A DNA stretch of 7,124 bases from assembly GCA_016303265.1 (NCBI GenBank), contig JAEDLZ010000071.1, positions 1-7,124 on the forward strand, read 5' to 3'. Made by a program: the position numbers and the translations under genes. Below, piece by piece: positions 1 through 5,000 of the stretch. The stretch is from Clostridiales bacterium. Lineage in GTDB: Bacteria; Bacillota; Clostridia; Monoglobales; Monoglobaceae. The notes below the pieces were generated by a model. That model did no database searches and was not told the DNA's origin. It worked only from the letters and a program-made list of their open reading frames with translations. Positions within the stretch are counted from its first letter, which is position 1, and every line of letters begins with the position of its first letter.

Positions 1-222
1 ACACATCTCAATCTCAGCCATTCCTTTCAGAACATTCATAAGCGCATACACTCTCGCTTTAATGCTCTCCTCCGACAGCACCGATATATTTGACGGCTTT
101 ATCAGAAAAAACACAAGCTCGCCGTGTTCATATGTAACGATTGAAAAATCGCTTATCTCCTTTACCCCTATAAGCTGCCTTGTTGATGCCCTCTGTTTTT
201 CCTCTTTTCTTTTTTTACTCAT
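1..222 (-). CDS. Conserved T4SS protein preceding VirB4 (N-terminus only)
   Basis: The first 74 codons of a gene that runs off the left edge of the window. The start is the ATG at 222, preceded by a GGAGG about 10 bases upstream. It overlaps the end of the PrgI-like gene by 8 bases, which suggests translational coupling. The visible protein begins with a very basic stretch (MSKKRKEEKQR) and continues with segments such as LVFFLIKPSNISVLSE and YALMNVLKGMAEIE. From memory, this resembles the roughly 200-residue soluble protein encoded between the PrgI-like gene and the VirB4 ATPase in clostridial ICEs. Its biochemical role is not established to my knowledge. The position argues for a function at the cytoplasmic face of the conjugation channel. 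No Walker motif is visible in this part, so it should not be called VirB4 itself from this window. Confidence 0.75.
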   Translation of the reverse strand, partial: MSKKRKEEKQRASTRQLIGVKEISDFSIVTYEHGELVFFLIKPSNISVLSEESIKARVYALMNVLKGMAEIEMC

Positions 223-481
223 CTGTGTACCTCCATTCATAATACTGCTGAACTCCGACACAGTATTTCCACGCATTCACGATAAACTGCTTTATTGAAG
301 TGTCGTCAAGCCTTATTGATAACACCGCATATCCTGCCGTAACCGCAAGCGGTATCATAATTCCCGTCTGTGTGAGAGCTAATATGGAAATTAGCGTTCC
401 TACCGCAATAATCCCCAAATCTTTTAGTTCCCACAGCCACATTACGGCCTTTGATTTTAAGTTGTCCGGGTATATATACAT
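215..481 (-). CDS. PrgI/VirB3-like inner-membrane T4SS protein
   Basis: An 88-residue protein starting at the ATG at 481, with AAGGAG 10 bases upstream. A short N-terminal YPDNLKSKA segment leads into two adjacent hydrophobic helices (about residues 21-39 and 41-57) separated by a Gly/Met turn. A conserved-looking SIRLDD segment (55-60) and an aromatic tail (QQYYEWRY, 79-85) follow. Size, topology and position directly before a VirB4-associated gene match the PrgI family of Gram-positive ICEs, which are VirB3/TcpE-like components of the mating channel. The last codons overlap the next gene's start. No promoter was found between this gene and the terminator just upstream, so expression probably depends on read-through. 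The family assignment rests on pattern recognition, not a search. Confidence 0.8.
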   Translation of the reverse strand: MYIYPDNLKSKAVMWLWELKDLGIIAVGTLISILALTQTGIMIPLAVTAGYAVLSIRLDDTSIKQFIVNAWKYCVGVQQYYEWRYTDE

Positions 482-511
482 TTCCTATCACTCCTTCCGA
501 TTATTTTTGGG

Positions 512-545
512 CAACAAAAAAGGAGACTGCTTTTTTGCAATCTCC
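512..545 (-). terminator. Intrinsic terminator after the XRE gene
   Basis: On the minus strand a 9-bp stem (GGAGATTGC pairing with GCAGTCTCC, one G-U wobble) encloses a six-A loop and is followed directly by six T residues and then GTTG. The wobble pairs properly only in minus-strand RNA, since the plus strand would have an A-C mismatch; this supports termination in the minus direction. It lies 71 bases past the XRE stop codon and about 30 bases before the PrgI-like start, so it would also reduce transcription into the T4SS genes downstream unless read-through occurs. Confidence 0.85.
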
Positions 546-615
546 AAATTTAATTATTTGATTTTAATTTACATACTTATTGTCGGTTCTTCATTCTGCG
601 GTTCTTTCCGTTCTA

Positions 616-1035
616 TCACCTCAAATACTTATTTCTTAAATATTCCGCATGGTCATGCGTTATGGCGGCATCGTTTATCTCTGCGATATTGATACTGCCG
701 TAAAGCTCACCCCACAAGCAATCCATAAGAGTTGAACCTTCCTTTAAGCCCTTTTTGTACTCGTCAAGGTCGTGCTGAAGGTATTGCGGCAGCGCACACT
801 CGTATGTCTTTTCAAGATTTTTTTCAACCTCTTTTTGCAAAACAGCCTCTTTTACCAGCGATTCCATCGATACGCCAAGTGCTTTTGATATCCTGTACAG
901 CGTTTCTCCCGAACACTTTTCAATGCTCGTTTTTCCGCTGCAAAGTTCGCTGAGTGTTGCATTTGGAACTCCGCTCAATTTTGCAAGGCGATACTTCGTC
1001 ATATTCTTCTCTTTCAATATTTCGTTTATGTTCAT
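616..1035 (-). CDS. XRE-family helix-turn-helix regulator (possible antitoxin-type)
   Basis: A 139-residue protein. Residues 1-64 form a Cro/CI-type HTH domain: NMTKYRLAKLSG as helices 1-2, VPNATLSELCSGK as the recognition helix region, then LYRISKALGVSMESLVKEA. The C-terminal half (about 82-139) is a separate conserved-looking module with LPQYLQHDL, DCLWGELYGSIN and AEYLRNKYL. I recall proteins of this architecture as common solitary or toxin-linked regulators in clostridial genomes, but no partner toxin sits directly beside it here. The start is the ATG at 1035, with a weak GGTGAT-type ribosome binding site. The gene has its own strong promoter upstream and an intrinsic terminator downstream. 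It ends in tandem TGA TAG stops. Its target is unknown; autoregulation or control of the conjugation operon is inferred. Confidence 0.85.
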   Translation of the reverse strand: MNINEILKEKNMTKYRLAKLSGVPNATLSELCSGKTSIEKCSGETLYRISKALGVSMESLVKEAVLQKEVEKNLEKTYECALPQYLQHDLDEYKKGLKEGSTLMDCLWGELYGSINIAEINDAAITHDHAEYLRNKYLR

Positions 1036-1067
1036 CTTACATCACCACAAATATATTATATATATTT

Positions 1068-1096
1068 ATTATATCGCTATACCGAAATATCGTCAA
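1068..1096 (-). promoter_or_regulatory. Sigma-70 promoter for the XRE gene
   Basis: Read on the minus strand: TTGACG (-35, 1091-1096), a 17-base spacer, then a perfect TATAAT (-10, 1068-1073). The predicted transcription start is about 25 bases before the ATG at 1035. The region around it is AT-rich. A short dyad GTCA-N8-TGAC (1092-1107) overlaps the -35 hexamer and could be an operator. This is the only near-consensus promoter I found in the window. Confidence 0.85.
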
Positions 1097-1130
1097 GTGG
1101 TTATGACAATTTTTGTATGATTTAACACAG

Positions 1131-1964
1131 TTATTTTGATACAGCCTTCATTACCGCCTGTGTTGTGCGTACCGCCGCCTGCGTTGCATAATATGTACTC
1201 ATAATATTAACTTTTGATGATGTGTCAAGTCCGAATCTGTCGGCTATCCTCGGCACCTCATTTGCCGCAAGCATTATTCCGAGTCCCAAAAGCATATGAT
1301 CGCCGAATGTCAGAAGTCCGGCAAACAAAAGCGAATTTTGCAGAAATGCCGTAACGCATATTGCTATCACCTGTTTGCACCAATCTACAAAGCCGTCATA
1401 ATGCCCTCTTGTCAGTCCAAATATATACAGGCTTCCAACCGCAATATTTGTCATTATAATGCCGCCTCGCTTGATATTTGCGAAAAACACCTTAATTACC
1501 GCATAGCCCAAAGCAATTATGGTAAATAAATTAAATGGATTTATTTCGGATTGGAATGGCAAAAGCTGCGCTGACGATAACTCCGACAAATCGGAAAGCG
1601 AACCGCTGTATAATCCCGACATTGCTTGTCCGAGACTATTTTGAACCTCTATGGAGAGCTTATATAACTCTATCGGTACGACAGTAAACAAATTTACCGC
1701 CATAAAACCTTTGATTGCTCCCAATGCGGCGTCCTTTATATTTCCCTGTCCGTTCTGCCAGGCGATTGCCGTATCAAACACTGCAACAACCAATGCCACA
1801 ACATACATTGACCAGCCAAACAGCCTGAAAAATTCTATTACCGCCTGTATCCACGGCAATTCGAATATTTCTGCGCCCATACCGCTTATATATGTGAAAA
1901 ATGTCTGAATAAACCCCATTACTTTGCCGTAAATCCAGTCTAAAAACCAATCGAAAACAAACAA
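1131..1964 (-). CDS. DUF6045/TrbL-like (VirB6-like) polytopic membrane protein
   Basis: A 277-residue integral membrane protein with about five or six hydrophobic segments (roughly 41-66, 81-101, 145-163, 168-183, 199-217, 220-234), an amphipathic aromatic N-terminus (FDWFLDWIYGKVMGF) and a conserved-looking C-terminal AANEVPRIADRFGLDTSSKVN segment. This matches the TrbL/DUF6045 proteins of clostridial ICEs, which take the VirB6 place in the inner-membrane channel. The start is TTG at 1964: a stop codon lies just upstream in frame, and AGGAGGTG sits at ideal spacing. An ATG 8 bases further upstream is in another frame and gives only an overlapping shadow. No terminator follows its stop, so its transcript would run into the XRE gene. 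Confidence 0.82.
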   Translation of the reverse strand: MFVFDWFLDWIYGKVMGFIQTFFTYISGMGAEIFELPWIQAVIEFFRLFGWSMYVVALVVAVFDTAIAWQNGQGNIKDAALGAIKGFMAVNLFTVVPIELYKLSIEVQNSLGQAMSGLYSGSLSDLSELSSAQLLPFQSEINPFNLFTIIALGYAVIKVFFANIKRGGIIMTNIAVGSLYIFGLTRGHYDGFVDWCKQVIAICVTAFLQNSLLFAGLLTFGDHMLLGLGIMLAANEVPRIADRFGLDTSSKVNIMSTYYATQAAVRTTQAVMKAVSK

Positions 1965-1971
1965 GTTTCAT

Positions 1972-1979
1972 CACCTCCT
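1972..1979 (-). promoter_or_regulatory. Ribosome binding site fixing the TTG start of the TrbL-like gene
   Basis: AGGAGGTG on the minus strand, 7 bases before TTG at 1964, is a full-strength Shine-Dalgarno match. It also overlaps an out-of-frame ATG (1970-1972), which is too close to the site to be used efficiently. Confidence 0.75.
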
Positions 1980-1983
1980 CGTT

Positions 1984-2736
1984 CTACATCCAATGTATTG
2001 TTTGACTTCCGCCGCAACAGTTGCATTCCATATCGCTTGTGCCGTTTTCAATATCGGGATTTACTTTGTGCCGGCTATGCCCGTTTTCCTCACAGAACAT
2101 TTCCCGCCGATACCTCTGATAACGCTCTTCCTTTAACATTTCTCGAATTTGTCTGTCCGGCGGAACTTCTTCTCCTCGTGCTATATAATTGTTAATTTCA
2201 AGATTGAAATCCGTTTCAAATTCAGCGGAGTTAAGATACTCCTTGACCATAGCTTTTATCTTTTGATGCCGTTTAGTATTGTCCTCTTTGATACACTGTG
2301 TCTTAAATCTTCCGATTACCATCTGTTTGATTTCCTCATCGGATTTATTCTCCTGTGTCCGTTTATATATCCCTCTTATCTCTGCAAAATCGTTTTTATA
2401 TGCTTCTGTTTTGAGATATTCCTCTGCCCTTCGGTCAAGATTTTGCGCATATTCCTTTTCTCCGCCGTTTATCAGACAGTTTTCCGCACCGACCAATTCT
2501 TCCTGTTTTGGTTTCAGTACTTTCAGCAGTTCGTCTCTGTATTCCGTGTCTATGGCTTTATCAATATACATTCCGTATGTGGTTAATACCGTTATACCGT
2601 TAACATAAGTAATGGTTGTATCTCCGTATTCGGCACTCATACATATAAAGTCAGCAGCCTCATCTGTATTATGCAAACGCCTGTTACCTATCATCGAACG
2701 TCCTATAAGCAACGGATATTTTTCTTTATCATTCAT
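1984..2736 (-). CDS. Uncharacterised protein with internal duplication and zinc-ribbon-like C-terminus
   Basis: A 250-residue soluble protein starting at the ATG at 2736, with AAGGAGG about 9 bases upstream; it lies 18 bases after the ART-HD gene. Residues 20-80 (TDEAADFICMSAEYGD, then TYGMYIDKAIDTEYRDELLKVL) form one globular-looking part that I faintly associate with small proteins of clostridial ICEs. Residues 106-140 and 166-201 are a tandem duplication at an offset of 60-61 residues, sharing EYL, DF, I, R, E, D, I and M at matching positions. The tail has C215, H220, H223 and then C238-N-C240-C241-G, which resembles a CxxCG zinc ribbon. I do not recognise the whole protein. Adjacency to the ART-HD gene suggests a linked function, which is inference only. 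Confidence 0.75.
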   Translation of the reverse strand: MNDKEKYPLLIGRSMIGNRRLHNTDEAADFICMSAEYGDTTITYVNGITVLTTYGMYIDKAIDTEYRDELLKVLKPKQEELVGAENCLINGGEKEYAQNLDRRAEEYLKTEAYKNDFAEIRGIYKRTQENKSDEEIKQMVIGRFKTQCIKEDNTKRHQKIKAMVKEYLNSAEFETDFNLEINNYIARGEEVPPDRQIREMLKEERYQRYRREMFCEENGHSRHKVNPDIENGTSDMECNCCGGSQTIHWM

Positions 2737-2754
2737 CTTATCACCCCTCCTTCT

Positions 2755-4143
2755 CTACTGCATTTCCATTCCCCGATTCGTTTCCTGCTCCAATTCCGGT
2801 TCGGAAAGTTTTACGCCCTGTATTATCTGCTCTGCTATCATTGTCATCGTCTTTGCCTCTGGAGTCCTTAATTGGTTTATATCCAATGCCGCTATACCAA
2901 ATCTGACTCTGTCGAGCGCATCTGCATCTTTTAGTATGCCATACAGTTCCCAATCACTTTCGGGCATTGCCCTTTTCCCGACATCATCGGACAGGCAATG
3001 GTAAGTAATTAAATTATCGACTGTTTTATTGTAACCGCCGTAATGTTTTGCAAAATCACGATAATATTCTGCGCTTTGTCTGCCATGTTGATCGTCATCA
3101 CCGTTATTTATACGACCTACATCGTGAAATATTGCAGCCGTACAAAGTTTATCTGTATCCGCATCTGTCAAACCTCTTTGTTTTGCTATAAGCAGTGCAT
3201 TTAACAAAACCCGAAGTGTATGCAGTCTGCCATGCTCATCGTCATCAATTTCAAATTTAAGATCGTCAAGCATTCGATTTCTGTATTCCATATATTCACC
3301 ACTGACTTTCGGGATATACTCCCCCAGAAAATCCAGACCTTTAATTTCTATACTTTCTGTTAGCCTTATATTTTCGGGAAGAATGATGCACTCGTTCTCG
3401 CCCTCAAAATATTCGATTATATCTTTCTTATCCGCTTGAGCAATATGGATTACCGCATTATTACTCGGCAGCCGTGCTGCAAAGAAATTTGCTGTGTTAA
3501 TATTTGTAGTCCACGATACGGAATCCTGCCATTTCGCACTCCTATCCCCTTCGCCTCGGTAAACCGTAACTTTATCCGGAAAACCTGAAAGCCGTTTTGC
3601 GGTTTCTGCCTTCTGTTTTGCGGTTTTACACATTGCCAGCTTTTTTATTGAGGTCTTTGATAGTTCACTGCACCCGTAATCGGAAGTATTATAAACACTG
3701 GCAAACAGAGAATACGGCTCGCTTAATTTATCCTGCTCAATCAATTTATTAAGCATTTGCATTCTCATTTTATCGCCCAGCACAAGCAATGTCGGGAAAT
3801 AATCTCCGGTTTCTATCCCCTTTTCGAGAATTTCCGCTTTACGAAGTACCATTTCCGCAATCTCATTATATGACTCAATCATTGCCGTGCCATATATCGG
3901 AACAGGAAATAAAACAAACTGTTCTTTGTCATAATAAAATGTTTTGTCAAATCCGTTGTTATAAAAAAGATTGTCTGTAATTTTCTTTGGGAATACCTTT
4001 TTAAGTTCGTCAAATGTAAAGCCTATACTGTAATCTTTGCTTTGCAAACGGACAATGTCTTCCCTCGTTTTAACCTCCGAGGCTTTTATGAGATCATCTA
4101 TACTGTCCGACTTCACAAATGCAAATAACGCTGACTTATTCAA
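2755..4143 (-). CDS. Putative ADP-ribosyltransferase fused to HD-domain phosphohydrolase
   Basis: A 462-residue soluble protein. Residues 1-190 are not recognised. Residues 190-265 show an R-S-E ADP-ribosyltransferase pattern: VTVYRGE with R196, an SWTT motif at 210-213, an FFAARL helix, then a GENECIILP segment with an E249-x-E251 pair before the closing strand. An HD domain follows (about 300-415): H304-G-x-x-H308-x-x-R311-V, FH340-D341-VGR, H353-GRQSA, H382 and KD406-ADALDR, the usual metal-binding series H...HD...D. An HD domain normally makes a metal-dependent phosphohydrolase acting on nucleotides or similar substrates. The start is TTG at 4143, because an in-frame stop lies 7-9 bases upstream and the next in-frame ATG is codon 88. 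The Shine-Dalgarno overlaps the stop of the previous gene. The HD call is firm; the ART call is likely but motif-based. Confidence 0.8.
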   Translation of the reverse strand: MNKSALFAFVKSDSIDDLIKASEVKTREDIVRLQSKDYSIGFTFDELKKVFPKKITDNLFYNNGFDKTFYYDKEQFVLFPVPIYGTAMIESYNEIAEMVLRKAEILEKGIETGDYFPTLLVLGDKMRMQMLNKLIEQDKLSEPYSLFASVYNTSDYGCSELSKTSIKKLAMCKTAKQKAETAKRLSGFPDKVTVYRGEGDRSAKWQDSVSWTTNINTANFFAARLPSNNAVIHIAQADKKDIIEYFEGENECIILPENIRLTESIEIKGLDFLGEYIPKVSGEYMEYRNRMLDDLKFEIDDDEHGRLHTLRVLLNALLIAKQRGLTDADTDKLCTAAIFHDVGRINNGDDDQHGRQSAEYYRDFAKHYGGYNKTVDNLITYHCLSDDVGKRAMPESDWELYGILKDADALDRVRFGIAALDINQLRTPEAKTMTMIAEQIIQGVKLSEPELEQETNRGMEMQ

Positions 4144-4150
4144 TATTACT

Positions 4151-4158
4151 CACCCCTT
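4151..4158 (-). promoter_or_regulatory. Ribosome binding site for the TTG start of the ART-HD gene
   Basis: AAGGGGTG on the minus strand, 7 bases before the TTG at 4143, is close to the AAGGAGGTG consensus and is the only suitable site before this start. It overlaps the TAA stop of the preceding 64-residue frame, consistent with translational coupling. Confidence 0.6.
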
Positions 4159-4351
4159 ACATACTCATACCGCTCATTTCCATATGCATATCTTCGTCCT
4201 GAAATACTTCCGCATAGTCTGTAATCCGATCTGCAAGTTTAGCATAATCAGCGGTGTTGGGAGTATATGCATACCATTCGAGCCTACCGTTATAAATCCA
4301 CATATGCGGCGAAACACCGTTTGGAAAATTTCCGTTTCTGACCGGTTTCAT
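4157..4351 (-). CDS. Small conserved element protein, C-terminal half (possibly detached by nonsense mutation)
   Basis: A 64-residue frame with a conserved-looking core (NFPNGVSPHMWIYNGRLEWY, then a YxP/ADYxxLAD/YxEVFQD pattern) and a Met-rich tail. It lies in exactly the same frame as the 77-residue gene just upstream, separated only by TGA GGA. From memory, clostridial ICEs carry a single protein of about 140 residues whose N-terminal part resembles the 77-residue product and whose C-terminal part, of the form GVxPHxWxYxGxxEWYxY, resembles this one. The window may therefore hold one gene broken by a TGA at a likely Trp codon. Alternatively, the ATG at 4351 may be used by reinitiation; AGGA sits immediately before it and AAAGGA about 10 bases before. 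Function is unknown. Confidence 0.6.
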   Translation of the reverse strand: MKPVRNGNFPNGVSPHMWIYNGRLEWYAYTPNTADYAKLADRITDYAEVFQDEDMHMEMSGMSM

Positions 4352-4354
4352 TCC

Positions 4355-4588
4355 TCATATTTCCTTTAACCTTATTGTATTGGTGTCAAGCTCTCCTTCA
4401 CCCTTATGCAAAACTCTGATTTTCATAGCATCAAATCTTTCGTGCGTTTCTGTAGATATGAATTCAGCTTTTAGCTTTATATCTTTGTCTATACTTGCAT
4501 AAAATGCTCTGCCGACATACTTTTTGTTTTCAAGATTCGGTACCTTATCAAAGACTTTGCGAAGCTCATTTTCAAATGTTGTGTTCAT
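4355..4588 (-). CDS. Small conserved element protein, N-terminal half
   Basis: A 77-residue product starting at the ATG at 4588, with GAGGT about 9 bases upstream. It begins MNTTFENELRKVF and continues with YVGRAFY, a KLKAEF strand and TNTIRLKEI, then TGA. The composition suggests an alpha/beta soluble protein with no signal or membrane segment. The next codons after the TGA (GGA ATG AAA) stay open in the same frame for 64 residues, and the two pieces together fit the conserved single protein I recall from this position in clostridial ICEs, between the DUF3852-like and VirB6-like genes. I therefore read it as the front half of a disrupted gene, though both pieces could be made separately. Its role in conjugation is not known. 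Confidence 0.65.
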   Translation of the reverse strand: MNTTFENELRKVFDKVPNLENKKYVGRAFYASIDKDIKLKAEFISTETHERFDAMKIRVLHKGEGELDTNTIRLKEI

Positions 4589-4619
4589 TTATTTTACCTC
4601 ACATTCCACATATAAGTTA

Positions 4620-4645
4620 CCGACTGTGCATTGCTGCACAGCCGG
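4620..4645 (-). other. Stable stem-loop with GCAA tetraloop after the VirB2-like gene
   Basis: On the minus strand an 11-bp stem (CCGGCTGTGCA pairing with TGCACAGTCGG, one G-U wobble) is closed by a GCAA GNRA-type tetraloop. It begins 7 bases past the stop codon of the DUF3852-like gene. No T-run follows on the minus strand (TAACTTATAT), so it is a poor terminator for the operon. On the plus strand the stem has an A-C mismatch but is followed by seven Ts, so it could stop antisense transcription. A 3'-end stabiliser or processing element for the pilin-like mRNA is my preferred reading. Confidence 0.6.
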
Positions 4646-4651
4646 CTTTTT

Positions 4652-4981
4652 TTACATTCCGAGTATGCTCCAAAGATATGTCGGAGCGGTTAAAACAAAC
4701 ACCAGACACGCAAACAGGATTGCAGGCGCAGTCCATTCAAACTGACCGCTTTTTCGGTAATCAAAATATGCACTGCCGAGTTTCACAAAGAAAAACACCG
4801 CCAGAATCAAATCCAGCACGGGAAACACAACATTGTTGACCACTGTCTTTATCTGTCCCCTTGCCGTTGTCCATGTACTTTCAACCGCCGACGCAACATC
4901 GCCTGCCGCATACACCGAAACCGCTGTTACTGCAAAAATTGTTAAAACCATAATTACAACCGCTAATCTTTTAATTTTCAT
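4652..4981 (-). CDS. DUF3852-like, VirB2/TrbC-like small membrane protein (putative pilin)
   Basis: A 109-residue protein starting at the ATG at 4981, with GAAGGAG about 10 bases upstream. An N-terminal signal peptide (basic MKIKR, then a hydrophobic core, likely cut after VYA near residue 25) is followed by a short amphipathic stretch and two membrane helices (about 52-69 and 85-106). These are joined by a basic cytoplasmic-type loop (YFDYRKSGQFEW). This layout, and segments such as VVFPVLDLILAVFFF and APAILFACLVF, match the DUF3852 family found next to T4SS genes in clostridial ICEs. Signal peptide plus two helices is the VirB2/TrbC pilin layout, so a structural channel role is inferred. 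It follows the large secreted protein by 19 bases and is followed by a strong stem-loop. Confidence 0.8.
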   Translation of the reverse strand: MKIKRLAVVIMVLTIFAVTAVSVYAAGDVASAVESTWTTARGQIKTVVNNVVFPVLDLILAVFFFVKLGSAYFDYRKSGQFEWTAPAILFACLVFVLTAPTYLWSILGM

Positions 4982-5000
4982 AACTTATCTACTCCTTCGT

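Noticed and set aside
1..222. Calling the left-edge gene VirB4
   Set aside because: Only 74 residues are visible with no ATPase motif, and the segment matches the small protein that precedes VirB4 in these elements.
300..692. A 130-residue plus-strand open frame across the PrgI-like gene and the terminator
   Set aside because: It crosses the minus-strand terminator and antisense to two real genes and has no recognisable family features.
1774..1974. A 66-residue frame using the ATG near the TrbL-like ribosome binding site
   Set aside because: It is out of frame with the conserved membrane protein, lies too close to the Shine-Dalgarno, and has no domain-like features.
2149..2586. A 145-residue hydrophobic plus-strand open frame
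   Set aside because: It is antisense to the well-supported 250-residue gene; its Phe/Ile-rich composition is the usual shadow of a Lys/Glu-rich gene, and there is no plus-strand promoter or partner gene.
616..4588. General reassignment of TGA to Trp, prompted by the split gene and the TGA TAG end of the XRE gene
   Set aside because: All long genes here encode their many Trp residues with TGG and remain open under the standard code, and TGA also ends the DUF6550-like gene at a natural C-terminus.
4620..4653. The stem-loop as a normal terminator of the minus-strand operon
   Set aside because: The T-run is on the plus-strand side only; the minus-strand sequence after the stem is not T-rich.
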